DNA of 64,000 nt from Tilletia caries (taxonomy: Eukaryota; Basidiomycota; Exobasidiomycetes; Tilletiales; Tilletiaceae): positions 124,001 through 188,000 of the forward strand of contig JALUTQ010000004.1 in the NCBI GenBank assembly GCA_032718865.1, given 5' to 3'. Numbering within the stretch: the stretch's first letter is position 1; each line of letters opens with the position of its first letter. Made by a program: the position numbers and the translations under genes. The notes under the pieces are model-generated. The model did not search any database and was not told where the DNA came from. It saw nothing but the letters and a program-made list of their open reading frames with translations. Of the stretch, positions 11,520 to 22,889 are shown in pieces.

Positions 11520-13878
11520 TCTCTCTCATTTCCCTTCCTCGCCTTTCGTCAATCTGCAGGTCGGCCCGCTACGAGCAGGAAACATCTTCGCCTCAGATCT
11601 GATCGACGCAGGACTCCTTCCAAAGGTCCATCAGATCAAGCTAGCTCTGTATGGTGAGCTTGCGTCTGACTTTACCTCATACGAATGCCAGAGCGTACTG
11701 TTTTTATTGCCTTTCTGACCCATTCTTTGCTTCGCGCGCGCGCACACACAGGTAGTCTTGCCGCGACCGGAGAAGGCCACATGACGCCTCAGGCCCTCTT
11801 GGCGGGCCTCGAAGGTGCCGACTGCGAGACTGTAGAACCCGACCGTATCCCCCAACGCTTCAAGGATATCCTTGACTCCAAGCGTCTCCATCTCGGCCAG
11901 TCTCTCGAAGGTGGCGGTAAAGAGGTCGTCTTTGATTACAAGCGGGACCTAGTCTGGCACTGGGGCCAGACCCTGCCTTTACACTCGAACGGGATGCGAA
12001 TGACTGTGTTTGACGCGGAGGGCAACATGCTCGCTACTAATGACTTCTACTCCGTTGGAGGCGGCTTCGTGCTGAATGGCTCGCTTTCGACGTCTGCTTC
12101 CTCCGACAAGAACGCAGATGGGACAACAGACGCGTCGATGAACGCGGATACCAAAGCAGCGGACTTGCCCAGCGCACATCCCGCTGACTTGGCAGAGAAC
12201 CTGTTTTATAAGGAAATACGGAGATCGGACGGACATGGCGACCGAAGGAGCGGGCCTGAGCCGCACCCCAGCTCGGCTAGCAGCGTGTCCGCGCTCCCTC
12301 CCCCTCCGAGCTCAACTGACTCGCCTGCCTCATCGGCTACGCCCAGTGACGGGCCTGCCGAACAGGGTAAAGGATCTACTCCGCCATATCCATTCCATGA
12401 TGCTGCAAGTCTGTTGGCATTGACCCGGAAGCACAACTTGACCGTGAGTGGACCATTATGCTCAAACCTCAGACTTTGGAGAGCGTTCTTAACGGTTCCT
12501 CTTCTGTCACTACTGTGGTTCGAGCGTGCAGATCGCTCAGATTGTTTACCAGAATGAGCGGCACTGGTACACGGACGAAGAGATTCAGAGCAAGCTCTTA
12601 CGAATCTGGGAGGTTGTAAGTTCCAGACCAGCTCATGCTGGAGGGATCCTGTTCACGAGCTGAAGTCATTTTCTCTTTAAGATGGACGGCTGCATTAAAT
12701 CTGGAGTGCATGCAACAGAAACGCACCTCCCCGGCTCCTTACGGCTCAAGCGAAGGTGCGTTGCTCTCGGGAGTATGATGCCAGATCTGCTATACTTGGA
12801 AACGCTGCTGATGGTTCAACCTGGTTTCAGGGCACCTGGACTCTACCGCGGCTTGATGCGAGGCTTCTACGTGGAAGACGCTGGCAATGAGACATCAGGA
12901 CCCCTCGCGCTCCCAAGGGGTGCTATCCCACCAATGATTGAAAGCAAGAGCAGCAACAACAGCAACAACAAAGAACACAAGAAAGACCTCCAACTCCGCG
13001 CGGCTGCCGCATTCCGCCCATCCCCTCCGCGACTTACCGGGTCCTTCTCGCACCCAGTCCTCCCTGTGCCCCCTCGCAAGACCGTCTTCCCTGCAATGGA
13101 CTTCCTCGCCACGTATGCAATCGCGGTAAACGAAGTGAATGCGGCAGGAGGTCGAGTCGTGACGAGTCCGACGAACGGAGCGGCGGGCGTTATCCCGGCG
13201 GTGTTGCGGTATCTGCTCGCATTTATCAGCGATGATCCGCACAGGGACATTTGTACGTTCCTGCTGACGGCCTCGGCGATTGGGATGCTCTTCAAGCGAG
13301 GTGCCACGATCAGCGCTGCGGAGGGAGGCTGTATGGCTGAAGTTGGCGTAGCCTGTTCCATGGCAGGTACGTACATCCTCACTGCGTCTGCCCATGGGAC
13401 TGCCCAACGTCAAGCTTTGCCTTAAGACTGAACCCCTTGCTTCTTTTCCTTATTCTCTGTAGCCGCTGCCTTTGCAGCATGTATGGGAGCATCTCCTGCC
13501 ATCATCGAACAAGCAGCCGAGATCGGGATCGAGCACAATCTCGGCCTCACATGCGACCCTATCGACGGGCTCGTCCAGGCGCCCTGCATCGAACGAAATG
13601 CGCTCGCGGCCGTCAAGAGTGTCACAGCCGCTCAGCTGGCGATGGCGAGCGGCGATGGCTTGCACGCCGTCAGCCTGGATGAAGCGATTGCGGGTGAGTG
13701 TCCATTGAGGGGGATGGGTCTTGAAGGTGAATGTGCGAGGAGCTGAATGAGTCCGGTATTTCGTTCGATTACAGCGATGCGTATGACTGCCAGGGACATG
13801 CATACTAAATACAAGGAGACAAGTTTGGCTGGCTTGGCTCGGACTGTGCGCATTCCTGTCGCGGTGCCAGGCTGCTAG
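10957..13878 (+). CDS. Fe-S L-serine dehydratase (L-serine ammonia-lyase), probably mitochondrial
   Basis: Nine exons (10957-11255, 11329-11377, 11560-11653, 11752-12443, 12532-12615, 12682-12755, 12831-13366, 13463-13693, 13775-13878) give 720 residues. The first 40 are Arg/Ala/Leu-rich without acids, a mitochondrial presequence. The beta domain starts [19 protein letters not shown]; the alpha domain contains [24 protein letters not shown]. The 4Fe-4S cysteines are visible in AACMGA, LTCDP and QAPCIERN. The enzyme deaminates L-serine to pyruvate and ammonia. This is the bacterial SdaA-type fold, not the PLP enzyme Cha1. Two low-complexity inserts (near residue 300 and an Asn/Lys-rich one near 430) lengthen it beyond bacterial relatives. 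Confidence 0.92.
11447..11512 (+). repeat. (CT)33 microsatellite inside an intron
   Basis: An uninterrupted CT dinucleotide run fills the pyrimidine tract of intron 2 of the serine dehydratase gene, ahead of the acceptor at 11558-11559. Intron 2 is enlarged to 182 nt by it, and its length is likely to vary between strains. Confidence 0.95.
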
Positions 13879-14326
13879 AGCGCTTCCCGCCTGCCCTCTC
13901 GACGTACACCCAGCCCCTTTTCACTTCACCTTTCACGGACGATCCACTTATAATCAGTCCTAGACTGCTAGAATCTCTCTTGTCACTCTTGTCCATCGAA
14001 CTTCATCTTCCCTTCTATAATCAACTATCATCAAGAAACAGTTAGATCCAGTATCCTCCAAAGAGACAAAGGCCAGTAAGAGAGTACGAAGGACGGTGGA
14101 TACGATTGGTATATTACGAGAATAAGCAGCAGGTGTAGAACAGCATGGCGCGTTCGGGTGATGCCACGATTAAGAAAGTGTTGTGGAATACAGTGGGTTC
14201 GAGTTCGGTGCAGAGACGATCGACATCCAATGGCTGAGGCTGAAAGGACGACGAAAGGGTGATCGCCGGGCAAGGCCGTGTGAAAAGTATTTCATCCTAC
14301 GGCCCGGTGGATGCGGGAATCCTGAC
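13879..14326. other. convergent intergenic region
   Basis: 448 bp between the stop of the serine dehydratase and the stop of the secreted-protein gene. I see no ORF with coding character; it should contain two 3' UTRs. Confidence 0.4.
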
Positions 14327-15104
14327 CTAGACGAGCGCAAAGACCGCCCCAGCAGCCGCTGCCACGACAACTGCCAAGCCGGCCATGGGACTCGCGCGGG
14401 ACATCGCGCCCGAACGCTCATCGAACGGATTCCCATCCGAATGCCGGATCTTGCCGTTCGTGTTGGCCGCACGGGAGGCGGAGACGATGGCGCGAGAGAC
14501 GGAGGGGACGTTGATCCATTGACTCAGGGTCGGGTCCGCTGTGATGCTTGCGTAGACGCGGGAGAGGGAGGCGAGGGTGTCGCTGTCGGTTGCTTCGGGG
14601 AGCATGTCCAGCTGGTTTGGGAAAAAGAAGAAGATCAGTGAATGCTGTTTATAAAGGGAAAGGAAGGAAGCACACGCACTAGGTCATCGGTGAGGTGGTT
14701 GCGGTTGCCCGACCACGAGCCGTCGTTCATGGTGACGGTGTATACACGACCGTTGCTCCGGTACGTGTACGACGATTGACCATCGTAGCCGTCGCTTCCG
14801 CTGTCGTAGCTCCCATCGTCGTCGTTGCGGTCGTTGTCGTCGTCGTCATTGTTATCGTCATCGTCGTCGTCATCGCCTCGCTTGTTGGCCGCGGCGACGT
14901 TGAGGACGGCTTTCGCGGGCCGGGGACGATAGATGCGCTTAACCTGGAGCGTGTGCAAATGTATGGTCAGTAATAAGACAACGCTGCACTAGAAGCACGA
15001 ACTTGACTCACGGCGGGAGCGGCTGTGATTTGGGGAGGAACCACTGCACAGGCTGCAGTGGTAGCCATGATGGCGGTAGCGGCGAGAATGATCGAGATCT
15101 TCAT
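14327..15104 (-). CDS. small secreted Asp-rich protein, possibly GPI-anchored
   Basis: Three exons (15012-15104, 14680-14943, 14327-14611) give 213 residues. MKISIILAATAIMATTAACA is a typical signal peptide. A basic segment (VKRIYRPRPAK) is followed by an Asp/Asn run (about 25 of 30 residues acidic or Asn), a Tyr/Ser-rich block (SSYTYRSNGRVYTVTMNDGSWS) and a Ser/Ala/Asn-rich C-terminal half. The last about 20 residues (MAGLAVVVAAAAGAVFALV) are hydrophobic with no basic tail, as in GPI-attachment signals. I recognise no family. The KR just before the acidic run could be a Kex2 site. Confidence 0.75.
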
Positions 15105-16108
15105 TGTTGTAAGGACTGATTAAAGGGTTGAAGGCGCAAGAGTGGTAGATCCGAATGCTCTATGGAGTGATCTGAAAAAAAGAGGGCAAAAGAGTGGCAG
15201 AGCAGAGGTATGCAAGATGGGGAGGGAAAAGGATGGATGTGAGATGTGAGAGAGTTCAGCAATGTGCAAATTTCGAGCCCTTTTAACAGATTCAGGATGC
15301 GAGCTTTTGGATGTCTGATCTCTGCTGCAATCATGATGCGACCTCTGAACGCAGACAGGCCAACATTCCCAGGGCAGCGCCAGGTTGCCTTGAGTGCCAC
15401 CTGTACTCGAACGAGTGGGTCAAGATCGTGGTCGGATGAGTGATAAGGTCCGGTGGTATCGGAAGGTGCCTATCTCTCAGTTGCCGACCGATAGACTTGG
15501 AATTGAAGGATTCAGGAAGCCTTCAGCCGAAAAAATGTGGAAGAGACCCCCGCACCCATTCGTTGGGTCCATTCCCTTCGCGAACAAGTGTCTTGGCACG
15601 GCATTGCGAAAACCTGGCCCGCGGGTTCCGGGAACCTGCGGTCGGGAGAGAGTGGCATGGGTGCGAACCCGAAATGGATCGTCTTTGTGCCCAGGGAGGG
15701 GCGGGTGGCCGTTGGGACCTGTGAGGCAACGGCTAGAAGTTGTGAGCAAGGGGTTGTTTCGCAAATGATCACACATCGATGATCATGCGATCCGATGATG
15801 CTAAGCTCAGGAAGAATTATTTTGGAGCGCTGGCTGAGGGACAGGGCGGAGGGAGAGCATGAGCTAGCTAAGCAGGGTCAGTAGTCCCGAACGCGGGCGC
15901 GACTTCGGCGGGTGCGTGACGGTGTTGATGCTGTCTGCAGCTTCTAAAGGGTTGAATCCGATCCCTGGCCGACTACCCGACCATTCGCCGCCGGTAGGTG
16001 TAAGCCGGGGCATGATGAAGACAGCGCTGGGCGGCATACACCGTACAAGCAGAAGGATGGGGCTGGACATAGCTGACTTGTGCAAAAGGGTCATGAAAAC
16101 GGATCGAT
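15105..16108. other. intergenic region upstream of the secreted-protein gene
   Basis: About 1 kb. Several open frames overlap around 15394-15782 on both strands, but none shows a domain, splice pattern or consistent composition. It should hold the promoter of the secreted-protein gene and the 3' UTR of the 16.1-kb minus-strand gene. Confidence 0.4.
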
Positions 16109-16736
16109 TCATCGTGTGTCCTTGAACATTTTCCTGAGCTGTTCCCGCTTCTCGGTCGGTACCTGGAGAACACAAGATGTAGAGAGCCCAGTTGGTCAGC
16201 TCAGCTCAGCAATGCGGAAATGCGCTTCGCCAACACGACCCCAAGTGACTCACCTTCCAGTAGAGATCCCGCTTGTTGACCTCAGGTTCGATTCGGAGGT
16301 TGCTCGGCCAGCTCGAGGCAAGGGCGGCGACGGCTGGTGACCCTTGCTGGTCTGCGGCCGCTGCAGCCCCATCAGCCCCAGAATCTGCGACCCGAATTGC
16401 CTGTTCTCGCTGTAGGAGGAGCTTTGCGGCAGTGTCTGTGGTGAGCGTCTTCTGCGCCTTGGAGATTGTGATGTGCGAGTGGGTCTGTGTCCCCTCTGCT
16501 TCCGGTGTGTGTTGAGGTGTCCTTGCTGCGTGCGATGGGTTGGCAGCTCGTTTGAGCACCGGTGGGAGCCGGACGTTTGCTGGCGCGACGGCAGCCTTCG
16601 CGAAGGGCCGGATGGTGATGAGGCGCGAGCTTGAGGCGTGCATTGTTGAGTGTGTTGTGGTGGACGAGCTCGTGCTCATCGTCGGGCCTCTCCGCAACGA
16701 GAAGATCTGAGATGAGGAGGACAACGAAGAGCTCAT
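16109..16736 (-). CDS. uncharacterised, probably mitochondrial protein
   Basis: Two exons (16254-16736, 16109-16162) give 178 residues. The N-terminal about 70 residues are Ser/Thr/Ala/Arg-rich and nearly free of acids (HASSSRLITIRPFAKAAV), a likely matrix-targeting sequence. The conserved-looking part is the end: LRIEPEVNKRDLYWKVPTEK then REQLRKMFKDTR, joined across the intron. Size and charge would fit a fungal mitochondrial ribosomal or assembly protein, but I do not recognise the family. It diverges from signal peptide peptidase over 137 bp. Confidence 0.65.
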
Positions 16737-16873
16737 CTCATCTCATCTCGCGCGCAAGCCCTTCCACGTCGTCCGCACTTCTCAAACTCACACTCTTTTC
16801 TCTTTCTCTGTCTCTGTCTCTTCCGTCTTCTCCATCTTCGCTCTCACTCTTCACCTTCACTCAGTCGCTCATC

Positions 16874-18710
16874 ATGTCCAGCTCGGACCGCGACCTCTTC
16901 ATCGCCTATGGTGAGCTTGAACGCAGACTCATTCAATAACAGCTGGTAAAGCGCTCACTCTTGATCTGTGACTTCTCCCGCAGGCGCGCTCATGTCTGGC
17001 GCGCTCCTGCCCATCTACTTTGGGTCCTACCTCTCGCTCCGCACACCCGCAGCTACAAAGCAACTCCTCGCCGAGCGCAAGAAGCTCAGGCAAGCCGGAG
17101 ACGACAGCGAGGACGTCGACGAGGAAGAGGAGGAGGAGGAAGAGGAGAGCAGCAACGAGACCCTCACCTCCGAGGACGCGTGGCTCTTTCCCGTCTTCGG
17201 TAGCGCAGTCCTCTTCGGCATGTACCTCACCTTCCGCTACATCGACAAGGCCTATATCAACATCCTCCTCAGCGTTTACTTCGGCATTGTCGGCGTCTTC
17301 GCTGTCTCCACTGTGAGTGCTTCTGCTCATCTTTAAGGGCTAGAGATACGCATCATTCGATCTCATACCTACAACCTCCATATTCTTCATAGGCATCGAT
17401 AAACGGCGCCCGAGGGATCGTCGGACGCAAGGTCTGGAAGAAAATGGACGTTTACAAAGTATCTATTTCCAAGCAGAACAAGGGTATGTATCACGTTCCC
17501 CTCCCGAAGTCATAGTGCAGGAGCTCAAGCCTTGTTCGATGCGCATATAGATATTTTCCGGACCGCATTCACAAATGCCCACCTGCCCTTTGTGCTTCTT
17601 TCCATCTTGCTCGTGACCTACTACGTCGCGACCCGCAACTGGGTCGCTTCCAACATCGTCGCTCTTTCCCTTGCCACGAACGCGATCACTCTCATGGGCC
17701 TCGACTCCTTCCGCACGGGCATGATTATGCTCGGAGGTCTCTTCCTTTATGACAGTGAGTAGTACTTCCTTGTATGCGCGGGAGTCATTCTGTCCCTCTT
17801 CTTCATGAGACGTGCGCTCTAACCCCGTGCCCTTGCTTCTAGTCTTCTGGGTATTTGGAACTGAAGTCATGGTAAGCCTATTTGAGCCGGCCGCATACAA
17901 CTCGCTATGGTGCTGACCCCCTTTCGTGAAAAGGTCTCTGTTGCCAAGAACTTCGATGCGCCTATCAAGATTCTTTGGCCCAAGAACCTGATCGATGTCC
18001 TCCAGCACCTCGCCGGTGGAGGGGCCATTGCCGCTCAGCCTAAGTGGGCCTTCACCATGCTTGGTCTTGGTGACATTGTCATTCCAGGTAAGCTTCCTCG
18101 GACCTCTTTCTCTTTCTCTAGAGTCTTGCTCGAGCTGATCGCTCACCCTGCTTCCCAATTCTCAGGCATCTTCATCTCCCTCGCCCTCCGATTCGACCAG
18201 AACCAGGCCGCATCAAAGAAACCTTCCACCACTTTCACCCGCTTCAAGACCAGCTTCCCCAAGCCGTACTTCCACGCCACCGTATTTGCCTACGTGGCCG
18301 GCCTCGCAACTACCATGGCAGTGATGCACATCTTCCGTGCTGCCCAGCCGGCTCTGCTCTATCTGAGCCCAGCATGCAGCGCCGCCGTTGCTATCACCGC
18401 TCTCGTCCGCGGCGAGTGGTCTGCCATGTGGGGGTGGAGTGACGAGGAGGAGGAAGAGGACGGGAAGAAGGATGGGACTCAAACGGCAGACAGCTCCATT
18501 GCGATCGGTGAGATTGACGCCGGCGCATCGTCTGATGCGACGATTCGTGCGGCCGATGGGCCTGCCACACCGGACGGCAAGTCTACGAAGAGCAAGAAGA
18601 AGAAGTCCAAGTCGGCGGCCGCTGTTGATACGGTGCTTGAGGCGAGTTCGAGTGCGGTGGAGAATGGAAGTCCTGCTGCGCGGACGAGGGGGAAGGGGAA
18701 GAAACAGTAA
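16874..18710 (+). CDS. signal peptide peptidase (intramembrane aspartyl protease)
   Basis: Seven exons (16874-16910, 16984-17312, 17393-17483, 17551-17754, 17843-17871, 17934-18087, 18166-18710) give 462 residues. Both catalytic motifs are present: LFLYDIFWVFGTEVM (YD) and LGLGDIVIPG (GxGD), with the QPALLYLSP (PAL) motif in the last membrane helix. About nine hydrophobic segments are visible. An acidic loop (EDVDEEEEEEEEE) follows the first helix, and the C-terminus is a long Ser/Lys-rich cytosolic tail. The enzyme (human HM13, yeast Ypf1) cleaves signal-peptide remnants in the ER membrane and takes part in ER-associated degradation. Confidence 0.96.
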
Positions 18711-18909
18711 GTCTTGAAATGGAGATGGACCTCGCGCCTGGCTACACTCCTTCTTCTGTTCAACTGTCCCAGTGATTATCAATGTCACACTCATATGTCA
18801 AAATTCGCTCATTCGCTCTTTCCGCACTCCCTTGTCATGGGTCTTCTATTGTTTCGGAGGCAACGACCTGGCCTGTGAGGCGTGAGGCGTGCGGGCACGG
18901 CAAACCACA

Positions 18910-20200
18910 TCAGGTGTCATTGCTTGTCGAACTTTGCGACGTCCGCCTCTTCTTCGTCTCTCTTCCGACTGAGTTTGAGGACCCTGCTTCTGTTGCGCCT
19001 GCATCTCCTCCCTCATCAGCAAGTGCTGCACTCTCCCGCTTCTTCTTGTTTGTCGTCTGTGCAGTGAGCTCGGCCCGCCAGTATTCCTCCAGATGTACCT
19101 TGAGCTGGGGGATGTTGCGATAGCGCTGGCCGTCCCGACCGAGGAGGGGAGCTTTGAGGAGCTCAGCGTAAAAGGAGGATGGCTCAGGTAGCTGATGATC
19201 AGCAATCGCGAATCGAGATGTTCAGCTTTCAAGGAGATCGTATGTAATCCGAATCCACTGAGAACGAAGGGGCCAACTCACAGCCTTCTTGCCTTGCTCG
19301 ACGAGTGCTTCGATCTCAGAGAGGGGAAGCGCAAAGCCGTGACCGGGCCGGAACGAGTTGTAATGCTTTGCGTTCTTGAGCGCGGGCGAGACCAGGTCGT
19401 GAGAGTATACGTGCAAATGAACGGTCTGCATGGATGGGATCGCATGGAACGCTCGCTCGACGGTCCATGTCGTTTTGCACTTCTGCTGACCACTGCCGGG
19501 CAAGGGAAGCTCGAGCATCTGCTCGTGGACCCATTGGACCGCCCGTTCGCTCGCTGCTCGAAGTGCCGCCAGGATCTGGGATGCGTACGGGCTTGCTAGG
19601 AGCGTGGATAGGTCTTGGACGTGCGAAGCTGGGACGGTGTTTCCGCTTGACGTTCCCGAGAGCAACTTGCCCCTCGCGAGGGAGAGTTGGGGCGGCGATT
19701 CCTTGTCTTTTCCCCTGTCCTGGTCCTTGCCCTCGTCCTTGCCCTTCTGGATCGGAAATGGAATTCGAGCTGTCCGAGAGCAAGAAAAGAAGAGGGCGAC
19801 GCTCGAAGTGCTTGTTCGTCATTCTCGTTCTCTCGCGGAAAGACTCTGATGGGAAAGGAAGTGCTCACGGAGGACGAGCAGGTGAAAGGTCGACTTTGGC
19901 CACTTGTCCTGGATCGTAATCTACAGAAAAGAGGGACACAACGAGGGTTAAGTACGTCCCAGTAAAAAAGGAGAGAGAGAGCGTGGCTGACTGTATGCTC
20001 GTCATGCATGACAAGACGTGTACCCTCGGGAACATTGGCCGTCTGCGAGAGGAAAAGAACGGAAAGAAATGATGAGCGTGTGTCCGGTATTCTTCTCGTT
20101 CGCCACGCTCCTTCTCCTTGGAGCTCACGACGGGGTCCCTTGTCATTGCGATGTCTGTCAGTGCGCGCGACCATCCGCTTCCTGCTGCTCTGCCACCCAT
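18910..20200 (-). CDS. HNT3: aprataxin / Hnt3, DNA 5'-adenylate hydrolase
   Basis: Five exons (20129-20200, 19992-20042, 19869-19920, 19282-19769, 18910-19191) give 314 residues in phase. It starts [19 protein letters not shown], then [20 protein letters not shown] and HLLVLPRIPF. The histidine-triad active site is [20 protein letters not shown] (HxHxxSxD), followed by [16 protein letters not shown]. The enzyme removes AMP from abortive ligation ends in DNA. No FHA domain is present, as in other fungal Hnt3. The region that normally carries the C2HE zinc finger reads [20 protein letters not shown], then KVHLEEYW, with no cysteine. The start ATG at 20200 is the first that fits; an earlier exon is possible. 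Confidence 0.9.
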
Positions 20201-20431
20201 GTTGATCACTGATCGTGTGCGAATCGTCGGGTGCTGGGCCTGTGAGAGCAGAGATAGAGAGATGATGGTCATGGTCAGCTACGTTCCCCTTCCTGTCCTT
20301 TCCTCAACCCAACTATTTTCGCAGGTTGACCCAATGACCATTATATAGATTCCGTGTGAGAACGTTCGCGCAGAGGTATACACGTATGTAGCAAGGTAGG
20401 TAGAGAGAGAGAGGGAAAGACCTTGCGCTCT

Positions 20432-22889
20432 TCAAGCATCTTGCTCGCTCCTAATGTAGTTGATCCCAAGCCCCAGCGTCGAGCATCTCCGTCCCACGCT
20501 CCCCCCACCCAGCGTCCGCACACCCTCAACCCCACCCGCACCCAACAACGCCACCTGACCCTCACTCTGACCCAGACTCTGCCAACCAATCATCCTCCGC
20601 CGACTATCTCCATACCCACGCACACCCGCGTACCCGTCTTCCATCACAGTCCTCCGCCCGCCCGAGCGCGCGAACGCGGCCCAGGCGTCCGAGATCGAGC
20701 GGATCCAGTCCAGGTCGTTCCCATCCCGCGGACTGAGGTCATACATGAACCCGGCCGAGCCGAAGACGGCCATCATGTCGCCGGAGTGGCAGAGGAAGTA
20801 GTGCCCACTGTGGAGCTCGTCGTCGTTGTTGGGCGCACAGGCCGCGTTGGGGTCGAAGTTTGGGATCTGCCAGGCTCGGCTGGAGAATTCGTATGCGTGT
20901 ACGATGGGGAAGACGTTGTTGTCGTTGATCAGCTTAAGGGCGCTGTCGTGCCCGCATCGTTTGATGGATGTAATCTCTGTTTCCACAGTCCTGGTGTTTT
21001 GTGGTGCATGCATATGAAGTGAGTATACCTCGTGCGTCTGGACAACGTAGCTCTTTTCTAAAGACACTCACACTGTCAGGTTTTGAACAGCATCTCGACC
21101 GGATTGCGACCGAGGGAATGCGCCATTCTTATTGTCGACCACGGCCGTCTTCTGTGGGTCCTGGATGCCCGCTTGCGAGAGCGCATCCCCCAGTGAAGTC
21201 CCAACCGCAGGAACGGCCCCAAGACTCCCAAGTTCGTCCCGCATCGTTCCGAGTAGTAATGGGACGCGGTTGACGTGGCCCACAGCCGAGTACGGGGTTG
21301 ATAGATCGATCGTCGCACTTTTGACCAAGAAGCCGTCGCGGACCGGCTTACTGAACACGCTAGAGGTGAGGAACTTCGCTGTGGGGAGTCGTCTCAGACA
21401 ATCGAGGATGGGGTCCGATGACGATCTGCGCGAGGATCGGGTCTTGGCCTGACGCCTGACTTGAGACGGGGAGCAACCCAGACTGTCCAGGACAGCCAAT
21501 CCATTCGCGCCACCTGCTGAACTCGGCTTCTCCGCCTCGACGCGAGTCAGCCGTCGATTGGCCTGATCCCATGGCCGTCCACTCATCACGGCGGCACTCT
21601 CAAACAAACCCTCAGCTGCCTTGCACTGCAACAACAGCTGCACGATCTGTGCCCCCGCCGACTGACCCACGATGCTAACCCGATCCGGATCGCCTCCAAA
21701 CGTGGCAGCATGTGCGCGGACCCACTTGAGGGCAGAGATGATATCGCCCAGTCCGAAGTTGCCGACCAGGCCGGGCGAGGTGTTGTCCGAGACGGCCAGC
21801 CAGCCCAAGGTGCCGAGACGATAGTTGGGCGTGATGACGACGATGTCATTGCGGGCGGAGAGACCCGTTCCGTCGAATGTGCCATCGATGCCGGCACCGG
21901 AGGTTAACCCGCCACCGTGGATCCAGAAGAGGATGGGCCGGAGCGGCGGCTTCGTACCTGTCCCCTCAGCATTGGGCAACCAGCCGGTGGCGATGTTGAG
22001 CAGCAGACAGCCGTCCTCGCTGTAATCGTACGTCGTCCCGCTCGTCTGGGGACATTGCTGATCTCGTGTGGTCCCTAGGGCGCTGAAGGAGTCGTCTAGT
22101 TGGGCATGGACGGACTGGTCGCTGATCAGGGGTACGGAATGCTCGAATCGGGCGGGAGGCTCGGCGTAAGGGATGGCTCCGAATCGGAAGCCGAGCAAGT
22201 CGCGATATCTGAGAGGAAGCCCGATTGTCAGTGCATGCACCGACCTGGCTGGACGTGCCCTAAGGAGTTATTTCTCACCCTGTGTAGGTCGTCTTGCTAT
22301 CGCCTGAGCCCTCTGATACGGAGACGCGCCAGGTGTGAGAGGTGTCCGTGCTGTTCACCGTGTGCCAAGGCGCCGAGTTGGTACACAAAGCCGGTAGGTT
22401 CAATGTCCCCGAGCGGAATGAGGATTGCGGAGCCGACTTCAATGTGGCGCCTGTGCCGTCTGAGTTGGAGGAGAGGATGAAGAGGTTGGAGCGGGAAGCC
22501 CAGAGCATTTGAGCTGTACTGTCCGTTCGCCGATCATTACTGTCGCCGCTACGATTAGCGGGAAAGACACCCTCGTAGACCAGGAAGGCAAGGTGGCGGC
22601 GCAAGTTGTCGTCCTGGACACCATCGGTCACATCGGCGAGTTTTTCGTTCAGATCAGCGCACGCATTGGAGGCTTGTGTGGGGGAGGTGTATGTGCCTGT
22701 GAGGAGAAGGTAGGACGCGGATGGGGATTGGGAGCGGAACTGGGTTCAGTCGAGCGAGGTCGGGGGTAGAATCCGGAGTGGGTCCGCCGCTGATGCCGCT
22801 GAAGGCGCAGAGAGGAGGGTTGCGAGGCAGGTGAGCAAGGCTGTGCCCGCTGCTCCGAGCGTCCAGTCGCGTCCGAGGCTGACAATCAT
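20432..22889 (-). pseudogene. secreted type-B carboxylesterase with an in-frame TGA
   Basis: Three exons (22279-22889, 21072-22208, 20432-20990) span 768 codons. The signal peptide (MIVSLGRDWTLGAAG ... SAASA) is followed by a TGA at codon 48 (22746-22748); the same frame then continues open (SYLLLTGTYTSPTQASNACA) into the esterase. No GT donor lies between codon 3 and the TGA on this strand, so splicing cannot easily remove it. The esterase core is otherwise intact: FRFGAIPYAEPP, oxyanion WIHGGGL, nucleophile GQSAGA, acid LLGTMRDELG, and the His in SGHYFLCHSGD. It would be an extracellular lipase/esterase. Either it is a recent pseudogene, the TGA is read through, or the assembly has an error. 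Confidence 0.85.

Noticed and set aside
15394..15782. Overlapping ORFs on both strands upstream of the secreted-protein gene
   Set aside because: No motif, no consistent splice structure, and mutually shadowing frames.
19596..20174. 192-codon minus-strand Arg/Ser-rich ORF
   Set aside because: Out of frame with the aprataxin exons, which splice cleanly through the same region in another phase.
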